Assembly (NCBI GenBank): GCA_000697055.1
Contig: JNDT01002300.1
Span: 62,001-126,000 of the forward strand
From: Saksenaea vasiformis B4078
Taxonomy: Eukaryota; Mucoromycota; Mucoromycetes; Mucorales; Saksenaeaceae
DNA: 64,000 bases
Direction of reading: 5' to 3'
The notes under the pieces were generated by a model. That model was not told the origin of the DNA. It saw nothing but the letters and a program-made list of their open reading frames with translations, and did no database searches. Position numbers and translations under genes: made by a program. Shown one piece after another: positions 34,706 to 45,512 of this stretch. Position 1 is the stretch's first letter, and every line of letters starts with the position of its first letter.

Positions 34706-35716
34706 ATGAGAAATAGTTTGTTTTATCTCTTGTTTTTAATTTTTGCTGCAATTTCAGCTACCGCGGAGCAATGGAAATTTCCCAGCTGGGACAGCTACAA
34801 AGAAGATGAACAATGGCTGGAGGCTTGGCGTGTTCCCGATAAGCATGGCTGGAGCTGGCCGTGGCATGGTCCTAATCATAATAACCACGCTATTGTAAAG
34901 GACCCGGTATCCGAAAACAAAGTTCTCCAGGTCCTGTACCCATCAAACTCCAGGAACCCACAAGCGCACCCTCAAGGAGGAATTGGATTCTATGCAGAGC
35001 CGATTCATCTGCAAAACAGCACTATAAATTCTGTACGATTTGAGTATCAGGTTTATTTTCCAAAAGGGTTTGATTTTGTGAAAGGTACAGAATGACGAAT
35101 CGAATTTTTGAGGTTAATTGTACAGGATTTCAGGTGGCAAATTACCTGGCTTATATGGAGGTCATGTTGGATGCTCCGGCGGCGCCAGTTCCAAAACATG
35201 CTTTTCCACACGGTAAGTCTATGTGTGGGCTTACCTCATCAATTAAATCAATTGAAATCAGATTCATGTGGCGGCAGAAGGGCAAAGGAGAAATTTATGC
35301 TTATTTGCCAGACTCTGAACAGAGAAAAAACTTCTGCAAAGAAAAACGTGTCATATGCAATTCAGGCTATGGATTTAGTCTAGGGCGTGGTACTTGGAAG
35401 TTCAAGACAGGTGCTTGGACCAAGGTTCGTCAAGACCTTAAGCTGAATACACCGAGCAAACAGGATGGTCAGCTGAGTGTGTACGTTAATGGCAAGAAAG
35501 TATACCATGAAAATCAACTTTCAATACGAGAAAAAGACACGAGCAGGGTAGTGGGAATTGGTAGGTTGGACAACGCGTCTCTTTCATTTATTCAAACTCA
35601 TAATCATATTGTCTGCAGTGTTCCAAACGTTTTTTGGTGGGTCAAGCTGGTCTTGGCGCACACCACGAAAACAATACACGTATTACAAAGATTTTTCGCT
35701 TAATATCATAAAATAA
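34706..35716 (+). CDS. Secreted polysaccharide lyase, PL14-like (alginate/glucuronan lyase type)
   Basis: The first residues MRNSLFYLLFLIFAAISATA form a signal peptide with cleavage before EQWKFP, so the enzyme is probably secreted. After splicing (introns about 35083-35131, 35213-35260 and 35562-35619) the protein contains VYFPKGFDFVKG-GKLPGLYG, GHVGCSGG, CFSTR-FMWR, YGFSLGRGTWKF, GAWTKVRQDLKLNTPSKQDG and a C-terminal FQTFFGGSSWSW, the pattern of polysaccharide lyase family 14. These enzymes cleave uronic-acid polymers by beta-elimination. The substrate (alginate, own-wall glucuronan or another polyuronide) cannot be told from sequence. It stands alone, next to transposon remnants. I preferred the ATG at 34706 because the signal peptide starts there and a TATA box sits just upstream. 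Confidence 0.85.
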
Positions 35717-36322
35717 AATAGTTGGGAATTCCAGCAACACGGAGGGTGTACAACCGATTTCCCTCTTACTGAATTGGTTTATGCTGAGGCCTACGTTGCC
35801 TGATGATGAAGGTTGCTGATCGTAAATGCGCAGTGCCAAAACAAGCAAGTGGTTGTCAGCAAAATTGCTGCAAGAGAAGCATCGCTTTCGACGTCGTCCC
35901 ATTGATATCTTGGTAAAGAATATATTTCACACAATACAAAATGCTTTTGCCCCTCGAGTTCGTACTTGTAACAAGCAAACAAAATGGCATGACGCGTTGA
36001 ATTTGCTGCAACTAGCCATCATTGCATTATGTCATAAACAGACGCGACCTTGCGTAGGTTAGTAGCTGTATTGTCTGCTGAATGCTGTCTCACGGTGCTC
36101 CCAGTGAACTACGTGACCATCTAAATACTGTTCCGATTTGTAGATTGAGGGGCTCTTGTGATGAGCAACTTCAATGCACCTTTGATTTAATGTAAAGTAT
36201 CAGCTACTGTGCGGAAGATCCTACTGCAACTGCTGCTGGAAAAGCCTTTTATGGCTTTCTTAGCTCGTTATTACATTGAAATTTAGATACCCGATCAAGC
36301 ATGATATATCTTACAGTCATGT

Positions 36323-36857
36323 TTGTTATGTCTGGTCATTGATCCAGCAGTAGAAAACACTATTCTCGTTGGAAACAGCCGCAAAGTCTCGAGGACGTTC
36401 GGTGATCCAAAGTCACGGCTGGAAAAGCCAGAACAAACAGCAGAAACATGGGTTGCCTCTTATGTACCGCCTGCAGACGCCCTCCGGGACCACTCTAACA
36501 TCGTTCTGTCTCGGAATTTCAGGGGGTACATTGACCATAATCACAGGTCATTATGCATTTCAAGACAGAATGTCGAGGGAAATGTCGGCTTGGCGTGATG
36601 CCATGATCGAGATGCGAAAACGGTACGAAGTAGCAGGCGGTGTTCCTTATTTACTACGCGATGAAGTAATGAATGCTACTGCGCTTGCAGTCTTTCTAAA
36701 AGTATGTTGCTTTCTTTAGGCGTTCATTGCGAGCTTGGGACACCGGTCTGTGAAACTCACATGGTCTGAACATGTCAAGCGCTGGTTGCAACATGAATGG
36801 AATCAAGGGATTATGTTGACAGCAGCAGGACTGAATGAACTGCTCGCACGACAATAA
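36323..36857 (+). other. Unassigned coding-like stretch
   Basis: A frame encoding SREMSAWRDAMIEMRKRYEV and LLRDEVMNATALAVFLK is interrupted by an 18-bp GTATGT...TTTAG segment at 36702-36719 with a stop, then continues open (AFIASLGHRSVKLTW to LLARQ) until 36857. The composition looks protein-coding but I do not recognise the family. It faces the Fanzor remnant tail to tail and may belong to a mobile element. The rest of 35717-37160 shows nothing clear. Confidence 0.35.
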
Positions 36858-37160
36858 GAACAAGTATAATAGTGATTTTGCCTTTAAGATAACCTGGTGT
36901 TCCCTCCGAATATGATTTTTGTTGATCCTGTACTGCTTACAGTTTATACACTTGAGATTTAGAAGTAAAAGTATAAATTTTTGCAACAACACGTCAAAGT
37001 TTTCGTACGAAAGAGAAATGGAATTTAGACAGATGAGAACAGGATTTTGGATAAAAGTTAAAAAAGAACCGGATGAAGTTAGCGTTCGAGATCTTTTGGC
37101 ATAAGCTGTTGTACATCATTTACATTCTATGTCTCTACTCATTTTTGTTATGAGGAGATG

Positions 37161-38810
37161 TTAACTAGCAACCTCTGGTGGGAGAAACAGGCCGGGTGTT
37201 GGTTGTCCTCGGAAACATTCTTCTGCTATGTAATGGATGTTTCTGGCAGCATTATTGTCTCGTTGCCAAATTCGCCTGCTTGTCCCGTAATTCGCACCGC
37301 AATTTGTACAATACACTACGCCGTGCAGTTTTGCCTCCGTCAGGTTCATGTTCTCCAAGGCTCTTACATGACAGTGTGAGCAGACCTGCACAAAAAGAGA
37401 ACGTTAATGCAGTCCACTTTGTAATAGCGTGTCCCTTTTCTTACCTTCGATGTAAAAAAATTCGTCGATTTCGACGACAACGACTCGGTCTTCGCGCTCA
37501 GCAGCCTTCAAAACCCTCTGACAACGGTCCACAAATCCACTGCAAACTCCACGCATGCTGGATCCAAAATGGGCCCCTCTGAAGGCTATCAATGGTATCT
37601 TGTTGTCGCTATGCAAATGGGATGGTCTCCACTTCCGAAGTCTGCAATGTGTTATCTATTTGTTTTGGTAAGTAAAGAGCATATTACCTGGTTGGCTCGC
37701 TTGGTTGAGCCTGCTGAACACGCCTTTGCTCAGGTCTTCTCTTCTTCCCCCTTTTCCGTCTTGGTTGGATGTCTGACCGACGGAGCGAGCGAGCGTTTCT
37801 TCCTCTTTGTGGAAAGCCGGTTGTACTTTTTTCCCGCCGGTAATGAGAATGCTTACAAGCTCTGCATCCGCTTTTTGTTTCCCCATATAATCCAGGAACC
37901 GTTTACTTGTGAATTGTTCGTTATAGAAGTCGAAAATAACGGGTAAAGCTGGCAATAGTGCTCGTAATTGTTCTTTGAACGTTTCAATATTTGCCGTTTT
38001 TGCTGTCGGTAGATGCGCTTCAATGTGTTGAATATTGTTGGCCTCTTCGCCGGCTGTATGTTGTCTTTTCAGTTGGAGTCTTTCGGATGCCGTCTTTGTC
38101 AAGCCGGCACGCGTGTAGTATTCATCAATTGTCATCTTGTGAACCTGATGTCTTTGTTGATCCACGTCCTCCGCTTGACCGACTCGACCATGGCCGTCAG
38201 CTGCCACATACACATTGTTCATTCCCGGATCAACACCCCACAAATGAAATGTATCTTCAAGATCGGATTCATCAAAATCCACAAACGAAAGATCGAGCAG
38301 CTCGTCGCTCTCACGCTTTGCTTGATCAAAAATGAAATCGATCCCGAAGCCGTCTGTGCGCACCGTATACCGGAAAAGTGTATGGTTGTCCTCTAGCTCG
38401 CGACTATAAAATGACTCAAGTTATAAATCAGATGTGGAACATTGTACGTTATACCTGCTCAACGCTGTGCGCAGATCAAAAGGTCGTATCAAAGTTCTGA
38501 TGGGTATTCGAGGGATTAACAGAACCCGTGCTGTAATTTCTGACACCGCTGCGACGTAATAGTGATCCGACAGTCTGCGCATCTACGGTAACATACTGAC
38601 GAGTGAAGCTGTACTGAGGCAGCAGGGAGAAAAGCCGCCGCTTTTTGACAACTGTATGCGTTTCAGGCCTGAAACATGTGTGCAGAATCGTTTTCTCTCT
38701 CTTTGTCCGCAATTTCCAAGTATCGACGCGAATTTTGGATCTCTCCCCGAGTGTTGGCGGTTGTATCGCGTAGGAACATCCGCGAAAAGAGTTCAATAAG
38801 ATCATCACAT
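37161..38810 (-). pseudogene. Fanzor (eukaryotic TnpB-like RNA-guided nuclease) gene, frameshifted
   Basis: Fanzor proteins are transposon-encoded nucleases related to bacterial TnpB and guided by an RNA made from the element end. In order on the minus strand: an N-terminal block (FSLLPQYSFTRQYVTVDA, 38590-38660); exon 37688-38403 with the RuvC-I motif LWGVDPGMNNVYV; exon 37445-37641 with GSSMRGVCSG and RuvC-II VVVVEIDEFF; and a last exon 37161-37385 with a zinc ribbon (CSHC...CTNC) and RuvC-III WQRDNNAARNI. Introns of 51, 46 and 59 bp have good consensus. Three breaks are seen: a frame change before the RuvC-I exon, one near 37610-37625, and an extra T in a T7 run at 37454-37460. With six T the frame would read EFFTSK directly into VCSHC across the intron. 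All RuvC acidic residues survive. The 5' end was not found. Confidence 0.85.
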
Positions 38811-39560
38811 GAGTTAAAGGAGATCTACTTGAAACTTCACACTATAAAAGCAAGGAAAAGGGCGTAACCGTTCTGTCCGTCAGCCAGCTATATCCCGAAG
38901 TCAGAAAACTCTGAGCCCAACATATGTACTTACAGGATTTATAGTGAATACCTATCAGCACTTCTTAAAGTGCATGGAAATTCCGATAAAGTCATTTGGA
39001 GCGTTTGATTACAAAGATAACCCTATGAGCTTCGGATCAATATAGTTATCCTTTAACGTGATAACCTCGGCCTCGGCAGTAAAAGCAAATTCTGATATAA
39101 AGACTTTTTAACGAGCAACATTATTTCCTTGGAAGCAGTTTGGCGTAGCTATCTCCTTCATATGTTGCAATTATTCGTACAACCCTAACATCATAGGTAT
39201 GGATGATCATTTACGACCCTTCTTTCTTTTACCTTGTGCCATCGTATTCGAGTCACTTGAAGGCATTTCAGATGCAAGCTGGAATATTGCGAAATATTTA
39301 CTTCTAGAGAATTACATTGCATTTTAGTGTAGTCTTACCGCCAGAAACATAAGCGTGCGTAAGCATACAAATTACAACAAAGATAAACCGCTTTCCTTTT
39401 ACATTTTTGAAGCTTATATCCTCCTATCCGGCTTACTCTTTCTATTAGCTACACTGATTTCTATGGACATAAATATAAGCAATGCAAGAAAAATAATAAT
39501 CAATACCTATTTTTCATTTATCTGCAGGAAATCAGTCCGATAATCGTTGATCTGGGCTAT
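38811..39560. other. Gene-free stretch upstream of the Fanzor remnant
   Basis: No recognisable coding sequence. The missing N-terminal part and the left transposon end of the Fanzor element would be expected here, but I could not find an inverted repeat. Confidence 0.4.
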
Positions 39561-39569
39561 ATTTCGCAC

Positions 39570-40590
39570 ACGATAAGTACACACCAAAACGTTGTCGTAT
39601 CGATCCCGGATCTGAAATAACCAAACAAGATCACCAGAGGACGATAGACGAAGCAATAGAATAACAGAAGAAGAATGATGACACTTTATTATCCAACGAT
39701 GTTCCCTTTTCATATTTTCTAATCAGATCTATCCTTATGTAATCGTTTACGGTTGTTCTATCTCAAAAGGAATAGCTCTTCAACGAATTCATGCGCGATA
39801 TGTTCTTATGCTTTTGGAAAACGGCAGAGAGACAAAAGGAAGTTGCCTTGTAGAGACTTCGATCCGTTGTGTTACTGACTACCAAAAGTGGAGATCGAGT
39901 GCAACAATGCTGTCGTTTTCGTGGGGTGTCCGTACACAACTACTGTTTTGGCTATAAGTCCAATCAAGCTGGTAAGGGATCACCAAAGATAATCGTAAAC
40001 AGAAGAAATAAAAATAAGATAAACGGATGATGATCTTTATTGCACAAACTACGCGGGATATTTATATACAGTATTTTTTCTATTGTTTTCTATGAACGGA
40101 AGATGCGAGAAGTGTCTAAGAACTTCTTGGAAGTTAATCGCAACTTCGAGAACTTCCTGGAAGTTCTTCGGTAAAATAATTTTGCGGGTAAGGGTTGTCG
40201 TAACGGTGGATATGTATTGATCTGAGTTGTCTTCCGGGAAACGGTCAAACCCACTGGGGATCAAGGGGAACAATAAAGAATAAGAATGGGAGTAAAAAAC
40301 GATGATGCTTTATTGTCGCCATGAAAGTTGGTATTTATATTTTTTCTCTAAACTATGTGTAATCTATAAAACGGTTGAAGATATAAAAATGGAATGGAAG
40401 TGAATACATCACTTCGTCATTTGCTGAGCAGAGGTTCCTTGAAGACATGTTCTTTTTGGAGCAGAGGCCGAGAGGACAATGGCTTGCTGTTTTGGGATCC
40501 TTGCCCGATTACACAGAAGTTCTTGTGCGACTACAACTTGGCGCGCACGACAGGGTCCGACAATGCGACAACGTCAAAAAATTAAAATGT
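39570..40590 (-). repeat. Cluster of LTR-like (solo or miniature retroelement) repeats next to a tRNA gene
   Basis: On the minus strand three boxes share the order TATAAATA, about 20-30 bp, AATAAAG followed by CATCATC-like sequence and a pyrimidine-rich tail. They are centred at 40301-40341, 40026-40069 and 39675-39692 (the last without a clear TATA). A TATA box and polyadenylation signal this close together are typical of the R region of short LTRs. The copies are diverged, in the same orientation, and contain no coding sequence. Exact LTR ends could not be set. Confidence 0.5.
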
Positions 40591-40592
40591 AA

Positions 40593-40663
40593 TGCCGTGA
40601 CCTGGAATCGAACCAGGGTCGGCGCGGCCACAACGCGATGTACTGCCACTATACTATCACGGC
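40593..40663 (-). tRNA. tRNA-His (GTG)
   Basis: On the minus strand the sequence starts GCCGTGATAGTATAGTGG and ends TCACGGCA, giving a 7-bp acceptor stem and an A discriminator. The T arm is CCTGG/CCAGG around TTCGATT, and the anticodon loop TTGTGGC carries GTG for histidine. The sequence closely follows fungal tRNA-His. The D loop is one base shorter than usual (GTGGC for GTGGTT) and the outermost anticodon-stem pair is T-C, so slight decay is possible. There is no intron. Confidence 0.85.
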
Positions 40664-40669
40664 TTTGAT

Positions 40670-43020
40670 GTTTTTTTATGGACCACTTTATATGATATGA
40701 TCATAAAAAAGGAGTTTTGGATTTCTATTAGGAGATGATATTTAGTATAATGTTAATAAAGATTGATATAAGTAAAGATATTTAAATATTTAGTAAAATA
40801 TTTATATTTATTTATTAAAAGTATCATATAGATTACATATGAGAACATAGATCTACATCTAAAGATCAGTATTATATTCAAAGTCAAGATTATTTCAGAA
40901 ATATAGATCTATTTATGATAAATGAATAGATCAAAAAATAAAAAAATCAGATGAGAAAATCCTTTGAGACTCTTTTTAATTATCAAGTTCAATCAAAAAG
41001 GGATTGAGATATGTCAAGGTTGATAACAGACTGAAGGTACTGTGGGACTTGACTTTATTCTTGTTGATAAGAACAACTCTTTTCAATATTACAATAAAAA
41101 CTTTTATCACTGAGATTAAACTAATAAATGTCACGTTATTCCTTAGAAATGTCAAATACAACAGGGATATCGTTCTAATATATCATTTTCTATCCTATTT
41201 ATATTCAAGAATTAGAGTGAAGCTTGTAGAAAGGTCATGGTTAGATAAAACATGTCCTTTCGGGTGTCTTGATATTCTTATCTTGTCTGTCATATTCTTC
41301 TTGTTCTTTTCTGCTGTAATCTTGGATCAAGCAGAGTTATTTCATGTATCTGATCTTTAATTTCACTCAGATCAAGATACTCAGTTCTGCACTAATTATA
41401 GGTGACTCTCTGAGTTTATTTCATTATGGTCATTACTGATATGACTTATACATCAATATGAGTCATCCTATATGACACTATTAACTAGAGATAAGATTAT
41501 AATTTCTGAATGAATAGAACAATAATAAGGATAAATGCATTGTAGCATATCAATTTTTACTTTGTAGCAATCTTGCCTTTTTATTTTTCTTTATCTACAA
41601 TATTAATTTTGTAGTATATATTGACTATCATAATGCCCATCCTATAGAATTGTATTCTATAACAAGAAAGATTAGAGATTAATCATGTTTCCATATACAG
41701 TAAACTTCTCTACTGGAACATCAACTGAATCTTATCATTTATAACTTAGACTTACTGTTGTATTTGACATATTGTGACCATAAGAAATACTTCATATGCT
41801 ATATCTATATGATCTACTATTCATTCTTCATACCATTGACACTTCATTCTCAGATCACTACCTGACATACTCAGACATCTGTATTAGGATATGATGATTT
41901 AAGATAGGACATTCTGCTATAAGCTTAAGGTACCATCAGCATTCCTCTATCTTACAATCATATAACAAGACAACTATGATGACTATGATCTATCTCAGAT
42001 ACAAGCATTTTATGATATATTCTTACATTCCCTAGATAACAATATATATATCTAAAGTTAATCTAGTATTCAGACATGCGTCAACCCTGCATGAGATATG
42101 ACAACAGTATACTAACATTCTGACATGCATCATCCATGCATAAGATATGACAACAGGCTGTCATTGCTCATGTTAACATCACTGTCATTATCATTCTCAA
42201 TAACTAGTATATAAGCTCTAAACAATAGCTCTCATAAAAGGACATTGAACTTTACTTTTAATAAACTCATAAAGAGTCTCAAAGTATATCTCGACCCATT
42301 TCACTCTAAAATACCATACTTACTACTGAGTTCAGTACAACAAGGTAGCACTGTATCATCACAATAATTGATTTATTCTATAATCTACACCTAATACCAA
42401 GAAGAATGTTCACTAATTCTTATTTCTACTAAAAGACTGAATCATATAAATAGATAGACAATCTAACTAAAATAAAGACATTCAACAGTCTCAAAGGATT
42501 CTATCTATCTACTGTTCCAATTAACTTACCCATACAACAAATTTTACTTTATTCTTATTTTTTTATTCTTTTTTAAGTAAAGAATTAGTAAGAGGAGAAA
42601 TAATAAGAAAATACTTTGAGACTCTTGGTAGAGGTTTATTCAGAAGTAAAGATGATAATTACAGATGTCTATCAGCATTATTTATACTGTTCAAATGCTT
42701 ATTGAGTATCTTAGTAATCAGAGGTTACATAAGCTCTGAGTAATCATCATGGATCAATAATGATCCATGATTATTAATGTCAAGTCAGAGAGCTGTCATC
42801 TAGCTGAGTCTGAATAACAATCTCATTATTTAGAGATAGAGATATCTGACTAATCACTGTATCTATGCTAAGATCATAATTATCATAATTGTCTTGTTGT
42901 ACTAATCAAAAGATAGGAGATGTCAGAGGGTACCTTAAGATCATGACAGAATCCTATTATCTTTAGATTGTAGCTATCTATTGTTAGATATCTGAATAGA
43001 TCAGATTGAAGTGTCAGTTA
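40670..43020. mobile_element. Very AT-rich, decayed LTR-retroelement DNA
   Basis: This stretch is visibly poorer in G and C than either flank and has no conserved frame. It nevertheless aligns to better-preserved repeat pieces further right: 40838-40910 matches 45513-45590, and 41510-41580 matches 45606-45670. Words of the LTR tail (AATAAAG...GTCTCAAAGGATT) occur at 42473-42500 in plus orientation and in reverse near 40958-40975, with a related one at 42605-42640. Nearly all differences from the other copies are C-to-T or G-to-A. The frame at 41004-41360 is likely a by-product of the composition. Confidence 0.55.
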
Positions 43021-43162
43021 ATTGATGTCAAGAATCAGGCAGGTAGAGTATGTTGTTATGCTATATTTTTGACTTGTTGGTAAAAATGGGTATGTTTCCT
43101 GGTAGTGCCTAAGCGTAAACTTGATGACAGAAATAGCTGGTAAGGTATAGAAAAAGTAGCTT

Positions 43163-43430
43163 CGGGCGGATGTCCTGAAGGTTTGTAGATATGAGATCGT
43201 TTTCTGAATCAAAAGATGACGAATAAATATGCAACGTTTGAGCGGCTGCCGATGTTCGAAGAAATATGATTGATTGAAATGATCGCCGCTGTACAATAGC
43301 ATAAACGCTTCTAAAGAGGATGCACTCATTTTATTTAGAAGGGGTCGTTTGAAAGAAATGACATGTGATGTGCGAACATGCAGCATTTACTAAACTTTCG
43401 GACGTTCCGATGAGACACAACCATCCTCCT
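43163..43430. repeat. Dispersed repeat R2, copy 1 (decayed)
   Basis: About 268 bp that is highly similar to 46721-46990 in direct orientation. Many differences are CpG in the right copy and TpG or CpA here. On the minus strand both copies encode a start followed by SASSLEAFML.YSGDHFNQSY, but no known domain results. Confidence 0.8.
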
Positions 43431-43581
43431 GAGTATACATTGTGCTAGTAAATGTATGACAAAGAAGTCTGGATACAACAGAATGAAATATGTGTAATGA
43501 TAATGATATGTCAAATATGACATTCAGTACAGTTTATAGTAATAGCTCAATTACTGATAGTTTTTCAAAGTCAGTATAAAT

Positions 43582-43752
43582 GTCAGTATAGTAAAAAGTC
43601 GGTACAGTAAAAAGTCGGTACAGTAAAAAGTCGGTACAGTAAAAAGTCGGTACAGTAAGAAGTCAGTACAGTACAAGGTCAGCATGATACAAGGTCAGTA
43701 CAGTAGAAAATCAGTATGGTACAAAGTCAATATAGTCGAAGATCAGTATGGT
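43582..43752. repeat. 16-bp minisatellite
   Basis: About 10.7 units of a 16-bp motif, GTCGGTACAGTAAAAA. The first full units are identical and later ones progressively diverged (GTCAGTACAGTACAAG, ATCAGTATGGTACAAA). Non-coding; it lies between repeat R2 and an LTR-like copy. Confidence 0.9.
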
Positions 43753-43759
43753 GTTATGC

Positions 43760-44400
43760 TATATTTTTCAGTTACTATATATGGATAGTATTGTTCTAAG
43801 TGTTGTCATAGTGTAAGCTGAATGATAGTGATTGTTGTTAAAGGTATCAGTTGAGTAATATTCATTGATAAAAAAGTTTAGAATTGAGTAAGCATCAGGT
43901 GTAGATTTAAGTCAAATACCAAGACTTGGTTAAGCAGTAAAGCTTGAAGAAAGAAAAAGAAAAAGTTGAATAGAGTAACTGTTGTCAGTATTGACAATAT
44001 CCAAGGAGATCTGGATAAAATAAAATATGATTGTTAGTAAGATCGCTGATATGGTTACCTTGAATTGGCAAAGAGTTTCGTCAAAGATAAAAAGAGAAAT
44101 AAAAAGAGGACAGCAGAATTGTCGTCGATTGTCAGACAGAGAGTAAAATAAAAAGAAAAGAAAAGAAAAGGAATCAATGGATTCGGGTTAACGGTGGTTT
44201 CTTGAGAATAACCAACGGAGGCGAGCAATAAAAGGCGGTTTGAGAAATAAGAGAAAAACCTTTGGAAAAGACCTTTTGAGATGGCTTGAGATAACCAAGA
44301 GAAGAATATGCTGTTATAACCTAATGTTTTATTCATTGAATTGGAGGGGTATTTATACAAAATAGATCGATAAAAAATAACTTCGCTAAGTGGATGATCA
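43760..44400 (-). mobile_element. LTR-like repeat, copy in minus orientation
   Basis: On the minus strand a TATAAATA box (near 44355), AATAAAA and a long pyrimidine-rich tail resemble an LTR. The segment 44060-44330 is an inverted copy of about 48830-49060: translated on the sense strand both give TVNPN(P/L)LIPF in the same position. This is old repeat DNA, not a gene. Confidence 0.5.
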
Positions 44401-44411
44401 TCTAGTCTATC

Positions 44412-44663
44412 ATGGCTCGAATGGATAATGACGATGTAAGGTGCCAAGCTGCTTCAGCTCAAGATTCAGACCCAGACGACGATGTGGAGCATAAGCATGC
44501 TCTCAATGCTTCAACATTTCGCAATGACCAAAACACAATCTCAAAACTGGACATATTAAACAATACCGACCAAATATACGCAACTCACACAGTTGGAATT
44601 GACCTTCTTCCCGGCAATACAGACACCTTTCTCACCTACTACAATACAATTCCGACGTCTTGA
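44412..44663 (+). pseudogene. Open frame just before an LTR, perhaps the 3' end of a retroelement polyprotein
   Basis: An 83-codon frame (MARMDNDDVRCQ... to TYYNTIPTS) ends two bases before a candidate LTR start (TGACAATTCC). Acidic and non-repetitive, it could be the last part of a pol or capsid frame. No domain is recognisable. Confidence 0.25.
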
Positions 44664-45145
44664 CAATTCCACACACTCATCTCACTCCTGAAAACTCGAA
44701 ATCAAACTCCTACTCCGAAGAGATCACTTTGATCTCGTTACACGATCACTTTGATCCTTTTCATGGATCGGACTTGCTAAATATCCATCACAACAATGAT
44801 TATTTGTAGAACAGCCATAGACTAGAACTAGTATAAATAGCCCTCATAGGGATCACAATAAAGACAGTTTTCAGCACGATAATACTTTGGCAAGCAAGTT
44901 TATCTATATTCTCTTGATTTTCTACCGCCTTTGACTTTATTTTTTTTTTTTATCTACGCTTCCCTTTTTATCTCTGATCACTCCGTTGATACCTTTATCA
45001 TCGTTAACCCTTTGAAATCTTTGATACCGACTATAAAAGTATCTGTTGCTCACTTACAACCGAACGATATATTTCTTTTTCTCTTCTCTTTTCTTTTTCT
45101 TTTTTTTCTTCTTTTTCTCTCTTACACAAAACCACACTTACAACG
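44662..45145 (+). mobile_element. Candidate LTR, plus orientation
   Basis: From TGACAATTCCACACAC to a CACTTACA end, with TATAAATA at 44833, AATAAAG at 44858 and a pyrimidine-rich U5-like stretch with long T runs. The sequence after the end (ACGGCAGGTAATTGG) could be a primer-binding region. A similar end (CACACAAACATTGGTAATTTG) occurs at 49757-49777. Boundaries are tentative. Confidence 0.45.
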
Positions 45146-45163
45146 GCAGGTAATTGGTTCAAT

Positions 45164-45275
45164 CGTATGCACTTTGGATAGTATGCATCTTGGATCATAT
45201 GAGTCTTGGATCGTATGTACTTCGGATCGTATGTACTTTGGATCGTATGCGGTTTCGATTGTATGTGGTTGTGAG
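45164..45275. repeat. 16-bp minisatellite, second array
   Basis: Seven units of a 16-bp motif, CGTATGTACTTTGGAT, directly downstream of the candidate LTR. It has the same period as the array at 43582-43752 but a different sequence. Confidence 0.9.
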
Positions 45276-45512
45276 TGGATGTGCCTTTGGATAAGGTTTG
45301 GAGGTCTTGTTGGGGGTGATACCAGAGGTCATGTGCCGTTGTCAGAGTGGATGTCAATTTGTATGGGATTTTGAGAGCCTAATGATAGCAGCTAGAGTGT
45401 TTCACTAAAAGAATAAGAAAGAAAAGAAAAATAAAATAATGTCGATGTCATTGAGAAAAATAGAAATAGCGGCAAGATTGCCTGAGAGTAAAAAATAGCA
45501 CGCTACAATGTA

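Noticed and set aside
41004..41360. 118-codon hydrophobic frame in the AT-rich block
   Set aside because: Composition-driven; no domain, and it lies in DNA with strong C-to-T decay.
44055..44447. 130-codon minus-strand frame, similar to part of 48728-49087
   Set aside because: The similarity is between inverted LTR-like repeats; the frames are a by-product of their pyrimidine-rich sequence.
43582..45275. CRISPR-like regular repeats
   Set aside because: The 16-bp units are directly adjacent without spacers, and the DNA is eukaryotic; these are minisatellites.
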